This document shows, piece by piece, positions 16,855-25,084 of a stretch of 38,025 nucleotides of DNA (within the stretch, counting starts at the first letter, position 1; every line of letters begins with the position of its first letter). The DNA is from an uncultured Tenacibaculum sp. Lineage in GTDB: Bacteria; Bacteroidota; Bacteroidia; Flavobacteriales; Flavobacteriaceae. The translations under genes were made by a program, and so were the position numbers. The notes under the pieces were generated by a model. The model saw nothing but the letters and a program-made list of their open reading frames with translations. It had not been told where the DNA came from and ran no database searches. The DNA is taken from the NCBI RefSeq assembly GCF_947502995.1, contig NZ_CANNBW010000032.1, positions 1 through 38,025 on the forward strand. The letters run 5' to 3'.

Positions 16855-17889
16855 ATGACTGCAAAATATATTGTTTACTTTTTAAGCCTATTCTTACTAC
16901 TGTCTTGTAGTGATGATGAAACTATAACAGAAATTACTAATCCCGAAACTTCTTTAATTGAATTAGACTTTACAAATCCTCCCATAGATTTACAAGGAGC
17001 GCAAGCTTTATATGCTTCAGATATTGCTTACGATCAATACGATAAAACTAAGTTTGATGTTTTTTTACCAAGCACTACTACAAAAACAGGCTTAGTAGTA
17101 TTTATTCATGGTGGAGGTTTTACAGGAGGTGATAAAGATTTTATTTATACAGACAATTATGCAAGTGAAGTCGTACGCCTTTTAAATAATAATATTGCTG
17201 TAGCCACAATTAATTATAGACTTTTAGAAGATGGAGATACAGAAGGTGTTTTAAAAAGTTTAAACGATTCTAAAAGAGCAATACAATACATACGATATAT
17301 TAGTAATGAACTAAATATTAATAAAGAAGATATTGTGTTATTTGGTTCTTCAGCAGGAGCGTCAACCGCATTATGGTTGGCTACAAACGATGATTTAAAA
17401 GATATTAATAATACTACGGATGCTGTATTACAAGAAAGCTCTAGAGTTAAAGGAATTGCTTTAAATGCAACACAATCTAGTTTAGATATTGAAGGTAGAT
17501 GGATAGGAAATGTTTTTGCTGAATTCGGAACTACTTTAGAAGATATGAATCAGGAATTCGGAGAGCAAAAATTGTATAATTTCTATGGTGTAAATACCGA
17601 ATCAGCATACCATACACCAGAAGTAGAAGCTTATCGTAAACAAGTTGATATGCTTTCTTTTATATCTTCAGATGATCCTGAGATTTGGGTAAAGAACACT
17701 GGAGGACATAATAATGTGCCAACAACAACAAGTAGTTTTAATCATCATCCATTCCACGCAAGAGAAATTAAAAAGTTTGCAGATGCTAATGGAGTGAAAA
17801 ATGTAACTACTTATGGAAATCCGATATTGTTCAGTAGTGTTGGTGATGAAGATTTTGTTTCGTTTTTAATTAGAAAAATAAATGAATAA
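16855..17889 (+). CDS. Alpha/beta-hydrolase lipoprotein (carboxylesterase-like)
   Basis: 344-aa protein with a lipoprotein signal (LSLFLLLSC, Cys18). The alpha/beta-hydrolase fold is shown by the oxyanion-hole segment VFIHGGGFTGGDK (~residues 81-95), the nucleophile elbow GSSAG (164-168, Ser166) after the strand EDIVLFG, and a late His-rich segment. Acid candidates lie in ISSDDPEIW. The group resembles esterases of the BD-FAE/carboxylesterase type that act on acylated sugars or small esters in the envelope; the substrate cannot be read from the sequence. The neighbour downstream is another lipoprotein. Confidence 0.85.
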   Translation: MTAKYIVYFLSLFLLLSCSDDETITEITNPETSLIELDFTNPPIDLQGAQALYASDIAYDQYDKTKFDVFLPSTTTKTGLVVFIHGGGFTGGDKDFIYTDNYASEVVRLLNNNIAVATINYRLLEDGDTEGVLKSLNDSKRAIQYIRYISNELNINKEDIVLFGSSAGASTALWLATNDDLKDINNTTDAVLQESSRVKGIALNATQSSLDIEGRWIGNVFAEFGTTLEDMNQEFGEQKLYNFYGVNTESAYHTPEVEAYRKQVDMLSFISSDDPEIWVKNTGGHNNVPTTTSSFNHHPFHAREIKKFADANGVKNVTTYGNPILFSSVGDEDFVSFLIRKINE

Positions 17890-18025
17890 TTTTTTATTGT
17901 TTATTTGTTTGATTATTAATTGAATATGTCCTCTGTAGAATAATCAAAGTAATTTTTTTGATTTTTAATAGTAACATTAAAATGTTTTAATGAACGCGAG
18001 AGTAATTAAAAACATTTTAAAAATC

Positions 18026-18772
18026 ATGAAAAAATACAACTTTAGAAAGTTATTATTAATCTTACCTATTTTAGGTTTATTCTTATTTCAAAATTGCACT
18101 AAAGAAGAAGAAATTATTGAAAATGAACCAGAATTAATAACATTAGATACAGAATCTATAAAAGAAGACTTAGAGAAAGATGGATTAGCTCAAAGAAGAA
18201 CAAATCTTTTTTTTAGTTCAAGTGATAATATTAGAGGATGGTCTTGGGATGGAAAAACAGCAAGTTATGTAGTTCTTAGAAGAGGAAAATTATATTTATA
18301 TATTAGATCTTTCAATGGAACAAGTTTCGGTTCTCATAGAGAAGTTTTCTTAAGTTCTAGTGATAATTTAAGAAGCTGGCATTGGGATGGAAAAACAGCA
18401 AGTTACCACGTTATAAAAGGAGGAAAAACATATTTATATGTAAGACCTTTTGATGGATATAAATTTGGTGCTCATCGTGAAATCTTCTTTAGTTCTGGTG
18501 ATAATGTTCGTGGCTGGTATTGGTCATCATCTTATTCAGGTACAGCAAAATTTTGTACTTATTTAATAGAAAGAGGTGGAAAGACTTACAAACAAACAAG
18601 AAGATTTGATGGTTTTAAGTTCTTAGATACTCCAAAAGAATCATTTTTTAGTTCTAGTGATAATATAAGAGGATGGTCTACATATGAGCTTCCAACTCCT
18701 TTGGTTGTTAAATCTGGATTTATTAGTTTTAATTCAAGAGAATCTATACTTTCCATAGACTCTCTAAATTAG
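18026..18772 (+). CDS. Lipoprotein with tandem 46-residue repeats
   Basis: 248 aa from the preferred ATG; an upstream ATG at 17990 adds 12 residues before an otherwise complete lipoprotein signal (LLILPILGLFLFQNC). After an acidic linker (EEEIIENEPE) the protein consists of repeats opening with FFSSSDN(I/L/V)RGWxW, continuing DGKTASY...GGKTYLYVR and closing with FDGxKFGxHRE. Units 1 and 2 are 46 residues and nearly identical in pattern; unit 3 is about 53 residues; unit 4 is cut after ~13 residues. The strand-rich, Trp/Tyr/Gly-rich repeats suggest a beta-propeller or beta-solenoid surface protein (inference). Function unknown. A strong terminator follows. Confidence 0.8.
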   Translation: MKKYNFRKLLLILPILGLFLFQNCTKEEEIIENEPELITLDTESIKEDLEKDGLAQRRTNLFFSSSDNIRGWSWDGKTASYVVLRRGKLYLYIRSFNGTSFGSHREVFLSSSDNLRSWHWDGKTASYHVIKGGKTYLYVRPFDGYKFGAHREIFFSSGDNVRGWYWSSSYSGTAKFCTYLIERGGKTYKQTRRFDGFKFLDTPKESFFSSSDNIRGWSTYELPTPLVVKSGFISFNSRESILSIDSLN

Positions 18773-18791
18773 AATAAAAAATTACATCTAA

Positions 18792-18828
18792 AAAAAGAAG
18801 ACTATCCCATTTGGATAGTCTTCTTTTT
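18792..18828 (+). terminator. Terminator after the repeat lipoprotein gene
   Basis: Arms GAAGACTATCC / GGATAGTCTTC with a 5-base loop, extended by flanking A and T runs, 20 bp after the stop codon. Confidence 0.92.
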
Positions 18829-18935
18829 ATATTCTAATAAAATTTTAGCACAAAAAATCTAATTTTTGAAATTGATAGTACCATAAATAATACAAATTAT
18901 AAATAGTAGATATCTCCTTATGTTTTAACTTAATT

Positions 18936-18968
18936 TTGCTTATACAAAATAAAAACATTGTATTTTTG
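18936..18968 (+). promoter_or_regulatory. Promoter of the FAD oxidase operon (TTG-N22-TATTTTTG)
   Basis: TTG at 18936-18938 and an exact -7 box TAnnTTTG at 18961-18968 with 22 bp between them, within the range reported for flavobacterial promoters. The ATG lies 20 bp after the -7 box. Confidence 0.65.
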
Positions 18969-18988
18969 TTTAATATTTTTAAATATTC

Positions 18989-20314
18989 ATGAAACAAAAT
19001 AAGAACGGAGTTTGGGTTAGTTGGAATGAAAACTTAAAGTACAACTACAAATCTTTATACACGATTAAAACAGAAGAGGAATTACAAGAGGTTATTGCTA
19101 AAAGTGAAAAGATACGTTTTTTTGGAAGTAAGCAATCTTCTGCAGATATCGCGGCAGGAACAGAAACTTTAATAGATATAACTGCTTACAATAAGATATT
19201 AAGTTTTAATGATACTAATAAAACTATCACGGTACAATCTGGAGTATTATTAAAAGATTTATTAGAAGCGGTTGAAGCTAAAGGTTGGTGTATCCCTTGT
19301 TTACCAGATATTAATACTGTAACTGTTGGTGGAGCTTTAGCTACAGGAACACATGGTACAAGCGGAAAATTATTAAGTGAATATGTTACGCAATGTAGAT
19401 TAATATTAGCCGATGGTTCTGTAAAAGAAATTCATGAAGGAGAAGAGTTAATGGATGCTGTTCGTGTTTCATTAGGAGTTTTAGGAGTATTTTCTACGAT
19501 AACTTTTTCTTGTGAAGAAATTTACACGCTTCATGTAAAAGAACATCCAGAAAGTGATTCAGAATGGTTACCAAAAATTAAGGAACGTTTAAAACAACAC
19601 GACTTTTTAAGAGTATTATGGTTACCGCATACAGATAAAGGTTATGTGATTACTGGAGATAAAATCAATCCAAATACAGAAATACTAGAAGATTTAGGTC
19701 CAGAATATTTAAAGCACAGAAGGAAAGCTTCTAAAATTTTATATAAGTATACACATCTTTTTCCATGGTTTACAGCTGTGGCAAATAAACTGTTGTATAG
19801 AGGTTTTTTCAGAGCGACAAAAGAGCATAAAGGATCGTTATATCAAGCAACAGTTACCAAATCTCGAGGCTCTACTCTGGAGTTAGCAGAATGGACAATC
19901 AGTTTAGATGTTTTTCCAAAGGTATTCGAAGAGTTAAAAAGAGAAATCAATAAATGGTCAAATAAATCGTTTATTCATATTCCTATGGATGTTCGTTTTG
20001 TGTATAAAGATAAATCTTGGTTGAGTTATGCTTACGGACAAGATACGGTAACTATGGGATGTGTTTCTAGAAATGCAGCTACTGCAGATTCTTACGAGGC
20101 GTTTAGAAGCGTAGAAAGAATTTTCTTAAAATACGGAGGAAGGCCACATTGGGGAAAACGATTTAAAGCAAAAGATTCCGAACTTTCTCAAGTGTATGAA
20201 AAATGGGATGATTTCAAAGTACTACGCAAATCATTTGATCCAACTAATAAATTTTTAAATCCGTATTTAACAGATTTATTTAACGAAAAAGAAGTTGAGC
20301 ATGCCTACGCCTAA
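18989..20314 (+). CDS. FAD-linked oxidase, D-arabinono-1,4-lactone/alditol oxidase family
   Basis: 441-aa flavoprotein of the vanillyl-alcohol-oxidase fold. The FAD-binding half shows the loop FFGSKQSSADIAAG, the segment GVLLKDLLEAVEAKG and the pyrophosphate-binding VTVGGALATGTHGTSG. The C-terminal half ends with GGRPHWGKRF, typical of the ALO/alditol oxidase family. Expected reaction: oxidation of a sugar lactone or sugar alcohol with O2 or another acceptor. In most relatives the first loop reads GxGHS with a His bonded to FAD; here the corresponding residues are Lys-Gln, so FAD is probably not bound covalently at this site. It overlaps the next gene, a HAD phosphatase, by 14 bp. Confidence 0.88.
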   Translation: MKQNKNGVWVSWNENLKYNYKSLYTIKTEEELQEVIAKSEKIRFFGSKQSSADIAAGTETLIDITAYNKILSFNDTNKTITVQSGVLLKDLLEAVEAKGWCIPCLPDINTVTVGGALATGTHGTSGKLLSEYVTQCRLILADGSVKEIHEGEELMDAVRVSLGVLGVFSTITFSCEEIYTLHVKEHPESDSEWLPKIKERLKQHDFLRVLWLPHTDKGYVITGDKINPNTEILEDLGPEYLKHRRKASKILYKYTHLFPWFTAVANKLLYRGFFRATKEHKGSLYQATVTKSRGSTLELAEWTISLDVFPKVFEELKREINKWSNKSFIHIPMDVRFVYKDKSWLSYAYGQDTVTMGCVSRNAATADSYEAFRSVERIFLKYGGRPHWGKRFKAKDSELSQVYEKWDDFKVLRKSFDPTNKFLNPYLTDLFNEKEVEHAYA

Positions 20315-20948
20315 AGGAGTTTTATTTGATTTTGATGGAGTAGTGGTAGATAGTTTTGAAAGCCATTATTCAGCTTGGTCATCAGCGTTTAGAGAATTGT
20401 TTGATGAAGAAATAACTCCATATCCGAAGAGTCATGTTGGTAAGTCTCCAAGAAAAATAGCGAGATATTTTTGTGATCAGATTGGCAAAGGAGATCAGTT
20501 TGAAGATTTATTTTTCTTGAAGGATAAACATTTAGAATTGTATTTCAAAGTTCCGAATTTATTACCAGGAGTTACGGAATTTACAGATTATTTATCTATG
20601 AATAAAGTACCTTATGGAATCGCCAGTAATGCAACAAAGTTATTCTTGAGACAATCGATAAAATATCTGGATTTAGATTTTCCTGTAGTTTTTGGAGTGG
20701 AAGATTATAAGAAACCAAAACCAGCACCAGAAGCTTATATAACTTTAGCTAAAGCTTTAGGGTTTACTGAAGAAGAATTTAAAGATTTGTGGGTTTTTGA
20801 AGATAGTTTAACAGGAATATCAGCAGCAAAATCCGCAGGAATGCAACCGATTGGAATATTATCTAAATACACAGCGGAAGAAATGAAAGCAGCAGGAAGT
20901 ACTCAAGTTTTTCAAAATTTGAAAGAAGCTTTTGAAGTGTTGATATAA
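20301..20948 (+). CDS. HAD-superfamily sugar-phosphatase/phosphoglucomutase-like hydrolase
   Basis: 215 aa from the ATG at 20301 (an in-frame TTG at 20295 is less likely). HAD subfamily IA: motif I DFDGVVVDS (nucleophile and acid/base Asp), helical cap, motif II GIASNAT, motif III Lys in YKKPKPAPE, motif IV VFEDSLTGISAAKSAGM. Likely a phosphatase on a small phosphosugar or a beta-phosphoglucomutase relative. The 14-bp overlap with the oxidase gene implies one pathway, for example dephosphorylation of a sugar-alcohol phosphate followed by oxidation (inference). Confidence 0.9.
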   Translation: MPTPKGVLFDFDGVVVDSFESHYSAWSSAFRELFDEEITPYPKSHVGKSPRKIARYFCDQIGKGDQFEDLFFLKDKHLELYFKVPNLLPGVTEFTDYLSMNKVPYGIASNATKLFLRQSIKYLDLDFPVVFGVEDYKKPKPAPEAYITLAKALGFTEEEFKDLWVFEDSLTGISAAKSAGMQPIGILSKYTAEEMKAAGSTQVFQNLKEAFEVLI

Positions 20949-21027
20949 ATAATAGTTTTCTTTTAAAAAGTAGTAATATGACAAAATCAGAAAAAAGTCT
21001 TACTTTTAAGAGTAAAAATTATTAAGA

Positions 21028-21579
21028 ATGAGTAAAATAAATGATTTAACGATAGTGTCTGATATTAACATAGAGAAACTTTCAGAATCACATCAAAATC
21101 AATTAGAAGAAATTTTAAATCTTTTTAAAGAAATGAATGCTTCTAGTATTGAACCTTATATTGATGAAGAGCTTAATGAAAATAATAAAAGTAAAGCAGG
21201 AGATAAGCTCGGGAAATATACGGCATTAGCTATATTAAGAGATATTTTTTTAGAATTTAAAAAAAGTAACGATACCGAGGTAAGTATAGAGATTGGAAAA
21301 TGCCAAAGTAATTGTTATCCTAATTGCTGTGTGTTTAATTTATCAGGCGATGTTTCAAATAAAAATTTCTCATTTGTTTTAGATAAGAAAGATGGAGTTA
21401 TTAAAACATTACATTATTGTGGAATGTTTTCAACGAATAATGACATTAGAAAGAGAGTAGATGCAGATATGTATCTGTGTGCACTTAAAAAAGAATCTGA
21501 AATGAATGGTAAAGATGTAAGTGGTTTTGATGATCCAGAATACAGAGAAACAGTCAGACAGATAATTAATCGTGTTTGA
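21028..21579 (+). CDS. Unrecognised 183-aa protein with clustered cysteines
   Basis: Soluble, no signal peptide. An acidic helical first half (~1-80) is followed by strand-like segments VSIEIGKC, CVFNLSG and FSFVLDKKDGVIKTLHYC. Cysteines at 92, 96, 100, 101, 131 and 151 include a C-x3-C-x3-CC cluster that could bind metal. The helix-then-sheet order is reminiscent of NTF2/SnoaL-like proteins, but I cannot assign a family. It follows the HAD gene by 79 bp and is convergent with gldA, whose stop is 5 bp away; I see no hairpin terminator between them. Confidence 0.7.
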   Translation: MSKINDLTIVSDINIEKLSESHQNQLEEILNLFKEMNASSIEPYIDEELNENNKSKAGDKLGKYTALAILRDIFLEFKKSNDTEVSIEIGKCQSNCYPNCCVFNLSGDVSNKNFSFVLDKKDGVIKTLHYCGMFSTNNDIRKRVDADMYLCALKKESEMNGKDVSGFDDPEYRETVRQIINRV

Positions 21580-21584
21580 TGAAT

Positions 21585-22484
21585 TTATGTTGAAGAAGTT
21601 AGTTCTCTAAATAGTGTCTCTAAATTTTTATTTTCTGAATTCAATTCTAAGATTTTTAATCCATATTCTTGAGCAAAATCAAATAATTTCGGACGCATAT
21701 CTTCCTCTGTTTCAAATGTAAGTGTCCAAGAATTATCGTAATTATTTTTAATCGTTGTAATATTAGCTAAACGCTGTAAGAATTGTTCTTCAATTTTATA
21801 ATCGAATCCAACTTTAATAGTTTGTTTATTATCTTCTTTTAAGTCAGCTAGTTTTTTATCAATTACAATTTTTCCGTTATTAATAATAATAACACGATCG
21901 CAAACAGCTTCTACTTCTTGCATAATATGCGTAGAAAGTAATACGGTTTTATCTTTGCCTAACTCTTTAATTAAAGCTCTAATTTCAATTAATTGATTTG
22001 GATCTAAACCTGTGGTTGGTTCATCTAAAATCAATACAGACGGATTATGTAAAATGGCTGCTGCTAATCCCACACGTTGACGATAACCTTTAGATAATTG
22101 ACCAATTTTCTTGTGTGATTCTTTATCTAATCCAACTTTTGAGATACAATCTGGAATATCTTCTTTTGAAATATTATGAATATCAGCATGAAATTGTAAA
22201 TACTCTTTCACATACATATCCAAATACAACGGATTATGTTCTGGTAAATAACCTACTTTTTTTTGAGCATCAATAGGTTTTTTAATTACATCAATATCGT
22301 CTACTAAAACCGTTCCTTCATCAGGTTGTAAAAAACCAGTTAACACTTTCATAGTAGTAGATTTTCCAGCTCCATTCGGACCTAAAAATCCAACAATCTC
22401 TCCTTTTTTAGCTGAAAAAGAAATGTTATCTACTGCTTTTTGTGTTCCGTATGTTTTAGTTATTGCTGAAAGTTGAATTGACAT
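21585..22484 (-). CDS. gldA: ABC transporter ATPase, GldA-like
   Basis: 299-aa ATPase with Walker A GPNGAGKST, Q loop, signature LSKGYRQRVGL, Walker B VLILDEPTTGLDP and switch His (LLSTHIMQEVEAVCDR). Length and sequence resemble GldA, the ATPase that with GldF and GldG forms an ABC transporter needed for gliding in Flavobacterium. gldF and gldG are not in the window; in flavobacteria gldA is often separate from gldFG. A general ABC-2 export ATPase is the alternative. It lies 2 bp after the GNAT gene at the end of the thyA-folA cluster. Confidence 0.82.
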   Translation of the reverse strand: MSIQLSAITKTYGTQKAVDNISFSAKKGEIVGFLGPNGAGKSTTMKVLTGFLQPDEGTVLVDDIDVIKKPIDAQKKVGYLPEHNPLYLDMYVKEYLQFHADIHNISKEDIPDCISKVGLDKESHKKIGQLSKGYRQRVGLAAAILHNPSVLILDEPTTGLDPNQLIEIRALIKELGKDKTVLLSTHIMQEVEAVCDRVIIINNGKIVIDKKLADLKEDNKQTIKVGFDYKIEEQFLQRLANITTIKNNYDNSWTLTFETEEDMRPKLFDFAQEYGLKILELNSENKNLETLFRELTSST

Positions 22485-22486
22485 AG

Positions 22487-22948
22487 TTAACTTTTTAATT
22501 GAATTTTAATAGCTTTCAACCCTGAAGAGTTTAATGTAATGTCTTCAAAAAAAGTAAAGCCTAATTTTTTATAGAAACCTACTGGAGATTTATATAAAGT
22601 ACCGTCTGTTTTTTTATAATCATTATTGGTAACCACCCATCCATTTAAAATTAAATGCTTCTGTTTAACCATAGAAATCAGTTTTCTACCAATTCCTTTT
22701 CCTTGAGATTTCTGACTAAGAATCATTAAGAACCAACGTTCTTTTTCTCGTTCGAAATCAGCAAACCAGCCAATAATGGTATTGTTATCTTTAATTAGAA
22801 TATGATTAGCTTTATCTAGAGTGCTTAAATAATTATTAAATTCATTTATAGAATTATATTGAATACAGCTAGGATATTCAGCATTCCATAATTCTCTTAA
22901 AGATTGTATTTCGTTGTGTTGTAAAGTGGTAATTTTTATAAATTCCAT
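22487..22948 (-). CDS. GNAT-family N-acetyltransferase
   Basis: 153-aa single-domain acetyltransferase using acetyl-CoA. Motif A is readable as FLMILSQKSQGKGIGRKLIS (Q-x-x-G-x-G/A pattern), and the C-terminal YKKLGFTFFED is typical of GNAT proteins. The substrate is not indicated. The start overlaps the folA stop by one base (TAATG), so translation is probably coupled. Confidence 0.88.
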   Translation of the reverse strand: MEFIKITTLQHNEIQSLRELWNAEYPSCIQYNSINEFNNYLSTLDKANHILIKDNNTIIGWFADFEREKERWFLMILSQKSQGKGIGRKLISMVKQKHLILNGWVVTNNDYKKTDGTLYKSPVGFYKKLGFTFFEDITLNSSGLKAIKIQLKS

Positions 22949-23433
22949 TACTTTCTTTCGTAAGAAACGAAACTATAATCGTATTTATTTTTTTCGTCTG
23001 CTTTAAAATCTTCACGAGAAACTTCTTTCCAGATAGAAGTGTCTATCTCAGGGAAATAAACATCTGCTTCAAATGTTTTGTGAACTATGGTAATATCTAA
23101 GCGATCAGCTAATTTTTTCTGTAAAGTCTGTTCATAAATTTGAGCTCCACCAATAATAAAAGCGTCTTTACCTTCAGTTAGTTCAATAGCTTTTTCAATA
23201 CTATCAGCAATTAAACAACCGTCTTTAAAATAATCGTTGTTTCTAGTAATAATTACACTAGTTCTATTAGGAAGAGGTTTTCCAATGCTTTCAAATGTAT
23301 TTCTACCCATTAAAATATGATGGCCAGAAGTAACTTTTTTAAAACGTTTTAAATCGGCAGGTAAATGCCAAATTAAATCGTTGTCTTTTCCTAATTCGTT
23401 GTTTTGGCCAATGGCCGCAATTATGGTGATCAT
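22948..23433 (-). CDS. folA: Dihydrofolate reductase
   Basis: 161-aa cytosolic enzyme that regenerates tetrahydrofolate with NADPH. Visible signatures: IIAAIGQNNELGKDNDLIWH at the N-terminus, LPADLKRFK, GHHILMGRNTFESIGKPLP with the NADPH-binding GRxTxxS pattern, and FIIGGAQIYEQ. Located two genes after thyA, which produces the dihydrofolate it consumes. One-base overlap with the GNAT gene. Confidence 0.97.
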   Translation of the reverse strand: MITIIAAIGQNNELGKDNDLIWHLPADLKRFKKVTSGHHILMGRNTFESIGKPLPNRTSVIITRNNDYFKDGCLIADSIEKAIELTEGKDAFIIGGAQIYEQTLQKKLADRLDITIVHKTFEADVYFPEIDTSIWKEVSREDFKADEKNKYDYSFVSYERK

Positions 23434-23448
23434 AAATGTATAAAGGGT

Positions 23449-23634
23449 TTACATGTTTTTAACCCATTCTTTAATATAACCAACTAAATCTCTTTTGTCG
23501 GTTACATCATTATCTTTTGTATTCGAGTGTATGTTTTGAATGATGGTTTTAATAGCTAATAATACATTTTCATCATCAATTTCTGCCACTATATCGTAAA
23601 TGTCCTCTTTTATCGTATCGATTTCTGCTATCAT
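23449..23634 (-). CDS. Small acidic helical protein between thyA and folA
   Basis: 61 aa, acidic, no Cys and no membrane segment; nearly the whole length is predicted helix (DTIKEDIYDIVAEIDDENVL). The layout resembles small antitoxin-like or addiction-module proteins of flavobacteria that begin with a helix-loop-helix, but no toxin gene is adjacent, so this is a weak analogy. It lies 15 bp before folA in the same direction. Confidence 0.55.
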   Translation of the reverse strand: MIAEIDTIKEDIYDIVAEIDDENVLLAIKTIIQNIHSNTKDNDVTDKRDLVGYIKEWVKNM

Positions 23635-23672
23635 TTTTAATAAAACTTAATAGGTTTAGGTTACTAATTTAA

Positions 23673-23691
23673 TCAGATTTTAGAAATCTGA
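23673..23691 (-). other. Intercistronic hairpin upstream of the 61-aa gene
   Basis: Perfect arms TCAGATTT / AAATCTGA with a 3-base loop between thyA and the 61-aa gene. The T run on the minus strand is broken, so it may be a weak terminator or an RNA-stability hairpin. Confidence 0.45.
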
Positions 23692-23723
23692 AAGCTTTAC
23701 ACAAATAAAAGAACGTTAAAAAA

Positions 23724-24548
23724 CTAAACTGCTACAGTTCCTTTAATATGCGGATGAGGATTGTAATCTAGTAATTCGAAATCCTCAAATGTAAAGTCTT
23801 CTATATTTTTAATAGAAGGATTTAATTTCATTTTAGGTAACGGTCTTGGTTCTCTAGTTAATTGTAATTCTACTTGTTCTCTATGGTTATTATAAATATG
23901 AGCATCTCCAAAAGTGTGAATGAATTCTCCAGCTTCATAACCACAAACTTGTGCCATCATCATAGTGAATAAAGCATAACTAGCTATGTTAAAAGGTACA
24001 CCTAGAAATATGTCTGCGCTTCTTTGGTATAGTTGACAAGAAAGTTTTCCGTCAGCAACATAAAATTGAAAGAATGCATGACAAGGAGGTAAAGCTGCTT
24101 TACCATTGGCTACATTTTCTGAGAATGAAATTGATGTATCTGGCATAACACTAGGATTCCATGCAGAAACCAACATCCTTCTACTATTAGGATTCTTTTT
24201 TAAAGTATCTATAACTTCTTTAAGTTGATCTATCTCTTCACTATTCCAGTTGCGCCATTGATGTCCATAAACTGGTCCCAGATCTCCATTTTCATCTGCC
24301 CATTCATTCCAAATGCGTACTCCGTTTTCTTGTAAGTATTTTACATTTGTGTCTCCTTTTATAAACCATAATAATTCATAAATGATAGATTTAAGGTGAA
24401 GTTTTTTAGTCGTTACCATTGGAAAACCTTCACTTAAATCGAAACGCATCTGATATCCAAAAACACTTTTAGTTCCTGTTCCTGTTCTGTCTCCCTTTTC
24501 ATTTCCGTTTTCTAAAACGTGTTTAACTAAATCTAAATATTGTTGCAT
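23724..24548 (-). CDS. thyA: Thymidylate synthase
   Basis: 274-aa ThyA, which methylates dUMP to dTMP with methylene-tetrahydrofolate. Signatures: GDRTGTGTKSVFGYQMRFDL, substrate-binding SWNPS region, catalytic Cys in ALPPCHAFFQFYV, QRSADIFLGVPFNIASYA, and C-terminal HPHIKGTVAV with the Ala-Val end. First gene of the minus-strand run thyA, 61-aa gene, folA, GNAT, gldA. Confidence 0.98.
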   Translation of the reverse strand: MQQYLDLVKHVLENGNEKGDRTGTGTKSVFGYQMRFDLSEGFPMVTTKKLHLKSIIYELLWFIKGDTNVKYLQENGVRIWNEWADENGDLGPVYGHQWRNWNSEEIDQLKEVIDTLKKNPNSRRMLVSAWNPSVMPDTSISFSENVANGKAALPPCHAFFQFYVADGKLSCQLYQRSADIFLGVPFNIASYALFTMMMAQVCGYEAGEFIHTFGDAHIYNNHREQVELQLTREPRPLPKMKLNPSIKNIEDFTFEDFELLDYNPHPHIKGTVAV

Positions 24549-24573
24549 CTATGTATATAAATTATTACAGCAA

Positions 24574-24609
24574 AAATAAAAAAGCACCAACATGTTTTGT
24601 TGATGCTTT
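24574..24609 (-). terminator. Terminator downstream of the paired leader-peptide genes
   Basis: Arms AAAGCACCAACA / TGTTGATGCTTT (one mismatch), 5-base loop, followed on the minus strand by TTTTTTATTTTTG. It should stop transcripts coming from the peptide genes before thyA. Confidence 0.8.
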
Positions 24610-24799
24610 AAAAATTGTTTTCAGCAAGTTATTAACCAATTTAAGAAAGGATTTTTGGTTGAGCTTTAATTTATTGTTTTTGTAAATTGTGTTCTCAGGA
24701 TTTATTTTGAAAACTACAAATCTTACATATTTAAAGGGATGATAATATACTGAGAGGTTGCGTATAATAAATTAAATACTTGCTAAATAATAATATTGT

Positions 24800-24988
24800 T
24801 TATGCCCAAATACATTGTCCATTTCTCTGGCAATAACCATAATCACAAAATTCGAAACCGTTAACCATTACACAGCATTGTCTGTTACCTTTACAATAAG
24901 GTCTGTACACCATTATTGCTCCGTTAATTTCGCTTAATTCTTGTTTAGATAATACTTTTAATCCTTTAAGGTTTTTTAAGTTTTTCAT
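24800..24988 (-). CDS. Cys-rich leader peptide A
   Basis: 62-aa precursor. Leader MKNLKNLKGLKVLSKQELSE then ING resembles double-glycine leaders, but the cleavage region reads NGA, with a single Gly. The core has cysteines at 32, 38, 39, 48, 53 and 59 in the order C-x5-CC-x8-C-x4-C-x5-C, which recalls knottin or defensin-like three-disulfide peptides. It is a clear paralogue of the peptide encoded at 25085-25261: both have CKG near the first Cys, NG-x-EFC in the middle and a final C near the end. No transporter or modifying enzyme is adjacent. Confidence 0.85.
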   Translation of the reverse strand: MKNLKNLKGLKVLSKQELSEINGAIMVYRPYCKGNRQCCVMVNGFEFCDYGYCQRNGQCIWA

Positions 24989-25004
24989 AATAAAAATGTT
25001 TTGG

Positions 25005-25043
25005 TAAACCTATAATTAGTTAAGGCATGAAATTATAGGTTTA
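25005..25043 (-). other. Hairpin between the two Cys-rich peptide genes
   Basis: Perfect 13-bp arms TAAACCTATAATT / AATTATAGGTTTA with a 13-base loop, between the stop of peptide B and the start of peptide A. On the minus strand the sequence after it is CCAAAACATTTTTA, not an immediate T run. It is either an inefficient terminator that lowers expression of peptide A or an RNA-stability element for peptide B. Confidence 0.7.
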
Positions 25044-25084
25044 AGGTTAATAAAATATTTGATTGAAAAGATTAGAATATATTG

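Noticed and set aside
20978..21025. 15-codon ORF upstream of the 183-aa gene
   Set aside because: No conserved feature, and such ORFs are common by chance in AT-rich DNA.
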